64,000 nt of DNA from JAWKNZ01 sp041391425 (GTDB taxonomy: Bacteria; Bdellovibrionota_B; Oligoflexia; Oligoflexales; JAWKNZ01): NCBI GenBank assembly GCA_041391425.1, contig JAWKNZ010000013.1:1-64000 (forward strand), given 5' to 3'. Shown here piece after piece: positions 54,298 through 63,095 of this stretch. Under the pieces are notes generated by a model. That model saw only the letters and a program-made list of their open reading frames with translations, was not told the origin of the DNA and searched no databases. Position 1 is the first letter of the stretch; each line of letters opens with the position of its first letter. Both the position numbers and the translations under genes were made by a program.

Positions 54298-54567
54298 TTA
54301 GATGTATCTGGTAAACAACATTTGTGTTTGTAAGAGGCCTCCCTTGATGATGATAGGGTTGTGAGGATGGATTTGCTTTTGATCTTTAAAGAATATGATA
54401 GAGAGTTCATTTTTATTTGGCGGCAGTTTTAGTCCAACGTCTCTGGCAGTTTTTCCTGAGATTGGTGCATAGCGGAGAACTTTTTTCCTATCAACTTTTA
54501 TAAGAAAGTCGACTGTTTTGTTGCAAAGGTTACAATGGCCATCGAAGAAAATAATATTTTGTTGCAT
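54298..54567 (-). pseudogene. DCC-family (DUF393) thiol-disulfide protein, probably truncated
   Basis: About 89 residues from the ATG at 54567. The N-terminus is clearly DCC family: FFDGHCNLCNKTVDFLIKVDRKKVLR, with the redox CxxC (CNLC), then YAPISGKTARDVG. Family members are ~120-140 residues and end in a W/R-rich segment. Here the protein departs from the pattern after PIIIKGG and stops after LFTRYI. So it looks truncated or frameshifted near the C-terminus, while the active-site part survives. Confidence 0.65.
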
Positions 54568-54712
54568 TTTGGCTTCCATAAGACTACCGGACAGAGTCTA
54601 TCATTTAGACTGAGTAGTTTAGAGGGTTATTTCTAGCCCCAAAATATAAGTGTAAAGATTCTACCCATTCATGAGCATTTAGATAAAATTTAGAATAATA
54701 TTGAGAAGAAAT

Positions 54713-54789
54713 TGGAGCGGGAAAAGGGATTCGAACCCTCGACCTTCGCGATGGCAACGCGACGCTCTAGCCAGCTGAGCTACTCCCGC
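54713..54789 (-). tRNA. tRNA-Gly(GCC)
   Basis: 77 nt on the minus strand with encoded CCA. Acceptor GCGGGAG pairs with TTCCCGC (one G-T), D-arm AGCTCAGCTGGCTAGAGC, anticodon arm TCGCG-TTGCCAT-CGCGA with anticodon GCC, T-arm GAGGG-TTCGAAT-CCCTT. Confidence 0.96.
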
Positions 54790-54831
54790 TCAAAAGAAAG
54801 TAGATGTCTTTTCTAGGGGTATCTGAAGGAT

Positions 54832-55524
54832 ATGTCAAGTGCTAGGATGCTAAATAGAGTGAAAAAAATGCAAAACCCTCAAAAACCTTTCTGGACAAGG
54901 ATTTTAGGTTGGGTTAATTTATTGCCTAAAAGCTCTGATGAAAATAGAGACAGATTAAAGGGAAACCAGCTAGCCTGTGAAGATTATTTTTCTTTTTCGG
55001 CTGATAAAGGCACATTTTCAGACAAAACAGCAATCAAAACTCCATTTTTAAATGAGTACCCAAGCCGTTATCAAATTGGAGTGAGTTCGGCCGTATGTGA
55101 TCTTTACTTTAAGCGCTTAAAAAAGACTATTTACCGGCAACTTGATTCAATAAGAAGTAGCCGTCCCGATGGCGTTGTGGATACACCTTTTATGTTTAGA
55201 GAGTCAGGAGAGCTTGAAGGCAAGCGCTATTATTTTTTTCTAAAGCCTCTAGGAGAGCCTGGATGGCTATTCGAAAGGGCTGGTTACGGGTGGATTATTT
55301 CAAGGTGTGAAAAAATTTATGCCCAAGATACCTTTGTGCGTAGGAGTACTGCGTGGGATGCTGTGACTTTGTATTCTTCCATCGCTGGAAATGCTCCGCC
55401 GAGGGTTGCTTCAATGCGTGCTCAGAATGAAATTATAAGTTTTCCAGTTTATGAAGCTTATATGATAAATAGTTTAGGTATTGATGATTTAAAAAAAGAA
55501 TATAATAAAGAATTAGCATTATGA
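54832..55524 (+). CDS. Hypothetical protein in the ExbB/ExbD operon
   Basis: 230 residues, probably cytoplasmic, no signal or membrane span. Features: PQKPFWTRILGWVNLLPKSS, SRPDGVVDTPFMFRESGELE, KRYYFFLKPLGEPGWLFERA. No family is recognised. The stop overlaps the next start (ATGA), so it is translationally coupled to a barrel-like protein and then ExbB/ExbD. A shared envelope function is inferred from this coupling. Confidence 0.7.
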   Translation: MSSARMLNRVKKMQNPQKPFWTRILGWVNLLPKSSDENRDRLKGNQLACEDYFSFSADKGTFSDKTAIKTPFLNEYPSRYQIGVSSAVCDLYFKRLKKTIYRQLDSIRSSRPDGVVDTPFMFRESGELEGKRYYFFLKPLGEPGWLFERAGYGWIISRCEKIYAQDTFVRRSTAWDAVTLYSSIAGNAPPRVASMRAQNEIISFPVYEAYMINSLGIDDLKKEYNKELAL

Positions 55525-56177
55525 AAGTTTTTTTTATTTTATATTTTGTCTGCTTCATATTTTTGGGGCTACCTAAAAGTGCTATGGCTGGATTTTTAGT
55601 AGGTGGTGGCCCGACTTGGAATGTGTTCTCGATGCAGCCGGAAGATGATGAAGCAACACCAAACTATCAAGGAATCGGAGGACAGTTTAAATTAGGTTAC
55701 TCTTTCCAGCAAATATTTGATATTTCTGCCCATGTGCAATATAGCCCTGGAAATGTAGGGATGGTTAAATTGGAAGGTGAAGGTGCTAATTTAGCTTTTT
55801 ACGGTGGAGAAGTCGCAGCGCGTATTCTCGGTTCTGTATATTTTGCTTTACGTGGTGGTAAAGCTTACTATCAATTGTTAAAAAAGACTCGTGAGGATGA
55901 AATTACTGGGGCTTGGCAGGGACCAGCTGGGGGCTTTTCTTTAGGTGGAATTGTTCCCTTAAACAAATATAACTTTATCCAAATCAGCTGTGATTTTTTG
56001 CACCTTGTTGCTAGCCGAGAAGGGGGAAATGCAAACGAGTTGGATGAAGAAAGTGGTAAGAGAAGGGTTGATCAATTTAGCATTGCTATAAATTATATTT
56101 ATAATGGATATAAAAATTCAGTTATCGAGAACTCATTTTTTAGTCAATATTTGAACTCTATTTTATTTTGGGAGTAG
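55521..56177 (+). CDS. Predicted outer-membrane beta-barrel protein
   Basis: 218 residues. Signal peptide (FFILYFVCFIFLGLPKSAMA). The mature part alternates polar and apolar strands typical of an 8-10-strand barrel: GGQFKLGYSFQQIFDISAHVQY, AFYGGEVAARILGSVYFALR, QFSIAINYIYNGY. It does not end in the usual aromatic residue, ending LFWE. It is coupled to the upstream gene (4-base overlap) and followed at once by exbB-like. Confidence 0.65.
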   Translation: MKVFFILYFVCFIFLGLPKSAMAGFLVGGGPTWNVFSMQPEDDEATPNYQGIGGQFKLGYSFQQIFDISAHVQYSPGNVGMVKLEGEGANLAFYGGEVAARILGSVYFALRGGKAYYQLLKKTREDEITGAWQGPAGGFSLGGIVPLNKYNFIQISCDFLHLVASREGGNANELDEESGKRRVDQFSIAINYIYNGYKNSVIENSFFSQYLNSILFWE

Positions 56178-56182
56178 TAAAA

Positions 56183-56845
56183 TTGGAACAAGCGGAATTG
56201 GGATTTAACATCGTTGAGAAGCTTCTTGCTTTGACATTATTGGGCACCGAGTGGGTTTTGTGGTTATTGTTAGCATTAAGTGTTATCTCTATTGCTATAA
56301 TGCTGGAAAGGGCAATTTTTTTTAGCCGCATAAGGCTTGATTATACACGCTTCACCAAGAGGCTCAACCGTTTACTAGCTGATGAAGATATTGATGGTGC
56401 GAAAAAGCTCTGTGAGGAAAGCCAATCTCTTGAATCGCAAATGGTATTGCAGGGTCTTAATCATGCGGAGTTGGGCGTTGTGGCTATGGCTGGGAGTATG
56501 GAAGGTTTCCGTATTGGAGAAAAGCAGAAGTTAGACCGCGGTTTGGTTGTCCTTGGTACTTTGGGAAATAATGCCCCTTTTATTGGATTATTTGGAACAG
56601 TTGTTGGGATTATTATTGCTGTTAACAATTTAGCTAAGGATATCGATGGCGGATTTGCCGTGGTTATGGCGGGTATATCTGAGGCCTTGGTGGCTACCGC
56701 AATTGGCTTGCTTGTGGCGATACCTGCGGTTATCGCTTTTAACTTTTTTAACCGTATTGTGAAACGCATTATGGCGAACTCAGAGGCTATAAGCCGAGTC
56801 GTCTTGACTTATTTTCATGAACAACAAGGTGTTGAAAAACCGTAA
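56183..56845 (+). CDS. ExbB/TolQ-family proton-channel protein (third motor)
   Basis: 221 residues from the TTG at 56183, which has GGGAG 8 bases upstream; an earlier TTG at 56168 overlaps the previous gene. Three spans: WVLWLLLALSVISIAIMLERA, then LGTLGNNAPFIGLFGTVVGII and VVMAGISEALVATAIGLLVAIPAVIAFNFF, the textbook ExbB/TolQ core. The C-terminus is short. With the ExbD-like gene 9 bases downstream it makes a proton-driven unit that energises outer-membrane transport or envelope processes. No TonB gene is here. Confidence 0.9.
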   Translation: MEQAELGFNIVEKLLALTLLGTEWVLWLLLALSVISIAIMLERAIFFSRIRLDYTRFTKRLNRLLADEDIDGAKKLCEESQSLESQMVLQGLNHAELGVVAMAGSMEGFRIGEKQKLDRGLVVLGTLGNNAPFIGLFGTVVGIIIAVNNLAKDIDGGFAVVMAGISEALVATAIGLLVAIPAVIAFNFFNRIVKRIMANSEAISRVVLTYFHEQQGVEKP

Positions 56846-56854
56846 GGAATTGAT

Positions 56855-57298
56855 ATGGCGGGAAGCACATCAGATGATGAAGATGAAATAACAGGCATCA
56901 ATGTCACTCCTTTAGTGGATGTCATGCTGGTTTTACTTGTTATCTTCATGTTGACGGCTAATTATGTGGTCAACAGAGCGATAGAGGTTAAGCTACCCAG
57001 CGCAGAAACTGGAGATGAAAAAGTAACCACTTTAAATATGGCGTTTCTGCTTGATAAGGATTCAAAGCTTTTTTTGGATGGAAAGCCAGTGAGTTATGAT
57101 GAAATTGGTGAGAAAATTCGAGGGGTTATTGCTATAGGAGAGGCAAGTGCAAAAAACCCCCAAGCTATGATTACAGCAGATGAACGCACCCCTCATGGTG
57201 CGGTTGTCAAACTCATTGATACTGTGAGGAAAAACGGTATAAAGGAGTTTGCCATTAATGTAGAAGTTCCTTCGACTAACGGCTCAAAGAATGAGTAA
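56855..57298 (+). CDS. ExbD/TolR-family protein
   Basis: 147 residues. Short cytoplasmic start (DDEDEITGINVTPLVD), one membrane helix VDVMLVLLVIFMLTANYVV with the proton-carrying Asp22, and a periplasmic domain ending IKEFAINVEVPS. Length and motifs are those of ExbD/TolR. It is the partner of the ExbB-like protein encoded 9 bases upstream. Confidence 0.9.
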   Translation: MAGSTSDDEDEITGINVTPLVDVMLVLLVIFMLTANYVVNRAIEVKLPSAETGDEKVTTLNMAFLLDKDSKLFLDGKPVSYDEIGEKIRGVIAIGEASAKNPQAMITADERTPHGAVVKLIDTVRKNGIKEFAINVEVPSTNGSKNE

Positions 57299-57320
57299 CC
57301 TTGATGTGTGAGATCCATGT

Positions 57321-58762
57321 TTGGCAAATTCAATACAAAAACTGAATGAAGATTGGTGCCGCGAATATATCTCTGAATATGTTTTTAAGCTACGTCCTGA
57401 GGAGTATCAGAATCAACATCCTATATGGCCTGGTAGCGTAGGACTTGAGGTGGAAATGCTTCCTGTCATAGCGCAATCAGACGGTTTGCCACCTAAGTTG
57501 GTCCCTTTGCAAGGGCATAGCAATACTTTGGCTAGTTGTTTAAAACGCTTATCGCTTAAAAATAATTGGCACTTTCATGAGCAGCCAGGTCCTAAAGGCG
57601 ATGGAGATCTCCTTATAAAGGTAGCGATGGAAAGAGGGGATGCATTGACGTTTGAGCCTGGCGGTCAACTGGAGTTTTCTTCAGTCCCTTATCCTTGTTT
57701 AGGGGACGCCGTTAAGCGCCTACATACTGTACAAGATGAACTTAAAAAGTCTCTTGGAGAATGCGGTATATCGCTTCTACAAATAGGGCAGAATCCCTTT
57801 TATGGGGTTGATGAAGTTGGATTGCAGATGCCCAAAGAGCGCTATCAAGCGATGGACCAGTATTTCTCAAATATCGGACCTTGGGGTCAAAGAATGATGC
57901 GTCTTACCTGTACGCTGCAGGTTTGCTTGGACTTTGGCCCCCATGAAACTATTATGGCCCAGAGGTATATACTTGGGCAATTGCTTGCGCCATTTGCTAC
58001 AGCTATCTTTGCAAACTCACCTTTTTTTCAAGAAATTTGACTGAAAGCCTTAGTTTTCGCTCTTTAGCATGGAGAGAGTTAGATCCCTCTAGAACCGGTC
58101 TACCAAAAGGGCTTGAGCTAATTTTACGTCAGTTAAATAAAGCCAGCTGTGTCGACGTTTATACGGAAATGGTACTTGATTCACAGGTTATCTTTGTTGA
58201 AGCTTTGGGTTATAAGGTTCCTGTAAAACCATTTACGTTTCGGCAATGGTTAAGCGAATCTATTGAAGGTATAAACCCAACGGTCAAAGATTTTGAAACA
58301 CAGCTATCTTTGATGTTTCCTGAAGTGCGGCCTCGAAATTTTTTGGAAATTAGATCCATCGATTGCCAATCTCAAGTATGGCAAGTTGCTCCAGCAGCTT
58401 TTTGTACAGGGATTTTATATGATGATCAAAATTTGATTGAGGCGATAGACTTATTGGCACCAGAGTTGCCACGATTAGACTCATTATTAGTGAAAGCTGC
58501 TAACGGATTGAGAGATGAAGTTGTTCGTGGATATGCTCAAAGGTTGATGGAAATGGCTATAGAAGGTTTTTCAAGGCTTCCTTCTTGTTTTTTACTTGAA
58601 GGATCATTAAGAAATATCGAGAATTTTAACAAAATTTTTACATCGCAAGGTAGAACACCTGGCGATGATTTAAAAGAAGCTTATCAAAAAAGATCCAATA
58701 ACCAATCTTTGTACGAAGTGATTTGTTCAGTAGATAGGCGTTGGCAGGAACTAGATGTTTGA
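57321..58762 (+). pseudogene. gshA: Glutamate-cysteine ligase (GCS2 family), split by a -1 frameshift at T7
   Basis: Two adjoining frames encode one ~480-residue enzyme of glutathione synthesis. Part 1 (57321-58040) has GLEVEMLPV, TFEPGGQLEFSSVPY, MPKERYQAM, RLTCTLQVCLDF and AIFANSPFF. Part 2 (from ~58035) has SFRSLAWRELDPSRTGLP, VKPFTFRQWL, RPRNFLEIRSIDCQ and the C-terminal helices. In intact GCS2 proteins ANSPF is followed within ~15 residues by SFRS-x-W-x-x-x-DP-x-RTG, exactly across this junction. The joint contains T_TTT_TTT; a -1 slip yields one open frame. Part 2 alone begins with a TTG overlapping the TGA. It may be an assembly error, slippage or real loss. The start is a TTG. Confidence 0.85.
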
Positions 58763-58781
58763 TAGCTAGGAAAGAGCGATT

Positions 58782-61700
58782 ATGTTGAAGAAAAATTTAG
58801 ATCCAGAGCAAGAAGAAATGGAAGAGGTGAGGTCAGGCGCTCTGGCTGAGTCTTTAGAATTTGAAAATGAAATGAAAGGCGAAGAGCTTGAAACATATAT
58901 TTCTGATATAGCTGATACGGTTAAGATAGGATTGGATCAAAGCATTGCAATTTTGACTCCGTGGTTTTTCAATAATATGCCAAGAATTTATTATGCGACA
59001 ACTCCTCGCGCTGAAAAGACGCGCCATTTGTCGGCAGTCATTACCGGTCATATATTTGAAACCAAGCAAACAGTTGAATTGTGGGATCGCGATCGTTCAA
59101 AGGTTACGTATATCGGGCCGGGAGGAGATCGAAAGATTTTAATGAGTATGGCATCGAGGCTGGGCCCCTTAGATTTGAAAATGGGTTCGTTGTATTTTTC
59201 TCGTGATCATTTGTTGTTTTTATCTACATTTTTCTGCGATTCCTATAAAGCTGCAGATATCAAAAATAAGTATATTGCTGAAAAAATTGAAACGGCAAAA
59301 GACTTGCTTTTGGGGGAGTTTCCAGAGTGCCATGCTAAGATTGATCAATTTCTTGAAAATCTTGATCATGATTTTGTTACTTATGCCACTGCGGCGAGAC
59401 TTCATATTACCTTTCGAATGTATCACCATATGTTGATGCACGAAGGTGCCCATACAATTATTGAGCCATTTAAAAATTCTCCGACTGCTAGATTATCTAT
59501 TGGCTTTAGGGACGTTAATATTTCTGACGTGATGGAAAATGTTCTGCGTATTATTAGCCGATTTGGCTTCAATATAGTGCGAGGCTTTGCCGTGCGATTC
59601 CATCACAATTTGCAAGAACCGATTCTAGTTTTACATTTTGTGGTTCGCTATACTTCTGGGGAAGCGATTCAGCTAGAGGATTTTTCTATTCTAAAGCTTA
59701 ATAAAGCTTTGAGGACTCTTGGCTGGGTGGATAATGATGAATATGCCGAGCTTGGGCAGGAACCAGCAGACTTGTCTATCAATGGCGTCAATTTAATCCG
59801 TAGTATGGCTTCTTGGGTTCATGTATTGTTGGGCAAAGAAAACCCATACTATTATTCAGAATATAAGATTAGAACGACATTTTTTTCGTACCCTGAACTG
59901 ACTTCTGCGCTTGTGGATTTGTTTAGATTGAAGTTTAGCCCCAATAAGGGTGATCAACGTAAGAATGATGGCTATGAAAAATTTCGTAATAAGCTTATTA
60001 CCGATGTCCAGCAGTTAATTGATCCGGTTGAACGTAGAATATTTAGGGAATGCTTAAAGTTTACTGATCATGTTTTGAAAACAAATTATTTTCTGCCAAC
60101 TAAAACTGGTTTGGCTTTTAGACTGTCCCCTGAAGTGCTGGACGAAAAATATTATCCTAACAAGCCATTTGGCATATTTTTTGTTGTCGGTTTGGATTTT
60201 AGGATGTTTCAAATCCGTTGGAAGGATATTTCCAGAGGCGGATTAAGAATTGTGATGCCTCGCAACCCTTCGGACTATGGTTTTGCGTTATCTGGTCTTT
60301 TTGATGAAGTTTATGGTTTAAGCCATGCTCAACAGTTGAAAAATAAAGATATTCCTGAAGGTGGTTCTAAGGCTGTTTTGTTGTTAACCCCCGGGGGTAA
60401 TAAAAAGAGAGCAGTTCGAGGCGCTATAAATGCATTGCTTGATCTTTTGGTGCAAGACGACGAAATTCATGAGGAAAAAGCGAGTAAGCAGGTTTCCTAT
60501 TATAAGCGTGAGGAAATCATCTACTTAGGTCCTGACGAAAATATGTCAAATGACCTAATTGAATGGGTGCCAGAACAAGCAGCTAAGCGTGGATATCCGT
60601 ATGCTGCTGCATTTATGTCATCAAAGCCGAGCTCAGGTATCAATCACAAAGAGTATGGAGTGACTTCCGAAGGGTTGAATGTTTTTCTAGAGCACACCCT
60701 CAAGTTCTTAGGTATCAATCCTAAGAAAGATGCTTTTACGGTTAAACTTACGGGTGGTCCTGATGGTGATGTCGCAGGAAATGAATTGAAAATACTTCAT
60801 AGGGAGTATGGCGAAAACCCAAAAGTTGTGGCTATAGCCGATGGTTATGGTGCAGCTTACGATCCTAACGGGTTAAATTGGCAAGAATTGTTGAGCTTGG
60901 TCGAACGAGGTTTGTCGATATGTGAGTTTGATAAAGCTAAGTTGAGTAGCTCTCAAGATGCTTTTGTTATCAATGCTGATACTTCTGATAATATTCGTCG
61001 ACGCAATGAGTTGCATTCATTAGCTGTTGCAGATGTTTTCATCCCAGCTGGAGGAAGGCCTTTCACAGTCAATGAAAAAAATTGGAATAGGTTTATTGAT
61101 CCATCGGGTACGCCTACGTGTAAGGCTATTGTCGAAGGGGCCAATATTTTCTTCACTACCGAAGCGCGTGATAATTTACAAAATGCCGGAATTATCATGA
61201 TTAAAGATTCGAGTGCAAACAAAACTGGTGTGATTTGTTCCTCTTTTGAAATCATAGCTTCCTTATTATTGACAGAAGAGGAGTTTGTCGAGATTAAGGA
61301 TGTTTATGTTCTCCAGGTTGTGGAAATTTTGAAGCAGAAGGCGGGGGCAGAAGCGAATCTATTGATTGCAGAGTATGTAAAAAGTGGCCGACAAAAGAGG
61401 CTAGTTGATTTATCGATGGAAATTTCGAAGGAAATTAATTTAGTTACAGATATTATCCATGATGAACTCGATAAAAACAAAGAAGAATTAGTCGAAGCCC
61501 CATTATTTAAACATATTATTGAAAAACATTGCCCAACGATTCTTAGAGAGCGTTACCTAGCGCGTATTCACTCTGGATTGCCGATAGCTCATAAAGTGGC
61601 AATTATTGCTGCTTCGATTGCGAGTTATATCGTCTACAGAGAGGGACTTGGCTGGTTACAGACAATTAACCCAGAGGATCGTTATAGGGCTACCATTACG

Positions 61701-61856
61701 TATATGGAACAAGTTCAGTTGACGGATCGATTGATATCTGCAGTTAAAGGATCAAACATAGATGAAAAAGAGAGGATTGCATCGATTCTTAGAATGAGTG
61801 CAGCTCGAAATCTGACAATGCTAGAAATGGCAAGTGAGCCGTTGAAGGATATTTAA
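58782..61856 (+). CDS. NAD-specific glutamate dehydrogenase, large form
   Basis: 1024 residues, oxidising glutamate to 2-oxoglutarate and ammonia with NAD. An N-terminal ~450-residue region includes paired ACT-like segments (FRDVNISDVMENVLRIISRFG, FAVRFHHNLQEPILVLHFVV). The catalytic core has RWKDISRGGLRIV, PEGGSKAVLLLTPGG with the catalytic Lys, GPDENMSNDLIEWV, and KLTGGPDGDVAGNEL of the NAD-binding domain, then IVEGANIFFTTEARDNL and SSANKTGVICSSFEI. The length places it near the ~115-kDa class, well short of the 180-kDa Bac_GDH form. It follows gshA by 19 bases; AGGAAAGAG precedes the ATG. Glutamate is the link between the two genes. Confidence 0.92.
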   Translation: MLKKNLDPEQEEMEEVRSGALAESLEFENEMKGEELETYISDIADTVKIGLDQSIAILTPWFFNNMPRIYYATTPRAEKTRHLSAVITGHIFETKQTVELWDRDRSKVTYIGPGGDRKILMSMASRLGPLDLKMGSLYFSRDHLLFLSTFFCDSYKAADIKNKYIAEKIETAKDLLLGEFPECHAKIDQFLENLDHDFVTYATAARLHITFRMYHHMLMHEGAHTIIEPFKNSPTARLSIGFRDVNISDVMENVLRIISRFGFNIVRGFAVRFHHNLQEPILVLHFVVRYTSGEAIQLEDFSILKLNKALRTLGWVDNDEYAELGQEPADLSINGVNLIRSMASWVHVLLGKENPYYYSEYKIRTTFFSYPELTSALVDLFRLKFSPNKGDQRKNDGYEKFRNKLITDVQQLIDPVERRIFRECLKFTDHVLKTNYFLPTKTGLAFRLSPEVLDEKYYPNKPFGIFFVVGLDFRMFQIRWKDISRGGLRIVMPRNPSDYGFALSGLFDEVYGLSHAQQLKNKDIPEGGSKAVLLLTPGGNKKRAVRGAINALLDLLVQDDEIHEEKASKQVSYYKREEIIYLGPDENMSNDLIEWVPEQAAKRGYPYAAAFMSSKPSSGINHKEYGVTSEGLNVFLEHTLKFLGINPKKDAFTVKLTGGPDGDVAGNELKILHREYGENPKVVAIADGYGAAYDPNGLNWQELLSLVERGLSICEFDKAKLSSSQDAFVINADTSDNIRRRNELHSLAVADVFIPAGGRPFTVNEKNWNRFIDPSGTPTCKAIVEGANIFFTTEARDNLQNAGIIMIKDSSANKTGVICSSFEIIASLLLTEEEFVEIKDVYVLQVVEILKQKAGAEANLLIAEYVKSGRQKRLVDLSMEISKEINLVTDIIHDELDKNKEELVEAPLFKHIIEKHCPTILRERYLARIHSGLPIAHKVAIIAASIASYIVYREGLGWLQTINPEDRYRATITYMEQVQLTDRLISAVKGSNIDEKERIASILRMSAARNLTMLEMASEPLKDI

Positions 61857-61935
61857 GTATGACAACTGGCAGTGGGATTTCTTGCTAAGGAGTAGCGCAT
61901 GGTTTTCTACGAGATGCTTCGCATACGCTCAGCAT

Positions 61936-62089
61936 GACGGTTGTTTGCTCTTGGTGTGACGGTTGTTTGCTCTTGGTGTGAGGGTTGTTTGCTCTTGGTG
62001 TGAGGGTTGTTTGCTCTTGGTGTGAGGGTTGTTTGCTCTTGGTGTGAGGGTTGTTTGCTCTTGGTGTGAGGGTTGTTTGTTCTTGGTGT
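61936..62089. repeat. Seven tandem copies of a 22-bp repeat
   Basis: Unit GACGGTTGTTTGCTCTTGGT plus GT, starting at 61936, 61958, 61980, 62002, 62024, 62046 and 62068. The first two units have GACGG and the later ones GAGGG; the last has TTGTTC for TTGCTC. Just before it is ACGAGATGCTTCGC followed by GCTCAGCATGACGG, whose last bases begin the first unit. There are no spacers, so it is a minisatellite, not a CRISPR. It lies 80 bases after the glutamate dehydrogenase stop. Confidence 0.95.
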
Positions 62090-62180
62090 GACGGTATGAT
62101 AGTTTTTGGCTAGGTGATCTTTTCGTCCCGGTATTGTGGGGATTATGATTGGCCTGAGTTGATAATTATGTGGCTATATT

Positions 62181-62798
62181 TTAGTAATGCCCAGAATATT
62201 TTAAGCAAGATTCTGGCACTTGTTTGTTGTCAAAAATTTTGAGTAATAATTCCGAAGATTCCTTTGGCAATGGGCAAACAAAACGAAATTTTGGACATTT
62301 ATCTCGATATTCCAAGGTGAATTTATAGCCTGCTGAATTATTTACTTTTACAAAGTTAAATACTTTTTCAATTTTTGTTTTAAGCCCATTCATATGCACG
62401 CTGCTTTCTTTGTAATCTTTTTTTGCTGATTCATATAACTTTTTTTGATCTACAATTGTATTTTCGATTTGTTTGATACGGTCGCTCGTTTGATCTATTT
62501 TGTTATTGGTTTCTAAGTCGAACTTAGAATATTTTTCTTTTTGTTTTAAGCTTTCTAGCTGCTTTTTTGCCGTAAAAAGAGGTTTTTCTAATTGTTTTAA
62601 TTTTTGCTGGGTAATTTCAATCAAAGCTTTCGCTCGCTCGTTTTTATCAAAACTGGTAAGATAAATACCAGAGACCCGCTTACGGCAAAGTTCTCTGATA
62701 TTTGTTTGTGGGATTTGTCCGTAAGTATGGGATTGAGATGAAAGAGTGAACAGACAAAAATACCATATTGATGCTTTTATATGACATCCTTTTTTCAT
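62181..62798 (-). CDS. Hypothetical exported coiled-coil protein
   Basis: 205 residues. Signal peptide (ASIWYFCLFTLSSQSHTYG). Residues ~50-140 form a lysine/glutamate-rich coiled coil (EITQQKLKQLEKPLFTAKKQ). The C-terminal part has three cysteines (YRDKCPKFRFVCPLPKES, ESCLKYSG). No family is recognised. Confidence 0.65.
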   Translation of the reverse strand: MKKGCHIKASIWYFCLFTLSSQSHTYGQIPQTNIRELCRKRVSGIYLTSFDKNERAKALIEITQQKLKQLEKPLFTAKKQLESLKQKEKYSKFDLETNNKIDQTSDRIKQIENTIVDQKKLYESAKKDYKESSVHMNGLKTKIEKVFNFVKVNNSAGYKFTLEYRDKCPKFRFVCPLPKESSELLLKIFDNKQVPESCLKYSGHY

Positions 62799-63095
62799 AA
62801 ACCGAATGCACCTTTCGTAGCAGGTTCGAACTCTTCACGGAAAAAGCAGTATATGAGCTGAAATTTATTATAAAAGTTATCTAAAAAACATTGAGGAATC
62901 GTGCCATTACCAACGATTACTAGTTTTTTAGGGGCAATGTTTTACAAACAATTTTCTTTTCTTCTTTAAGTATATCCAAACAAATCAAGTTTGCATATAT
63001 AGTGAGAAGATAGATCGAAATTTATGGTGTGAAGTTTGCTACTAGCTGGCTAGATTTACCCTGCTAACAATTGATACATATGATAGGGATATATT

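Noticed and set aside
61936..62089. CRISPR array
   Set aside because: The 22-bp units are directly tandem with no spacers and no cas genes are nearby.
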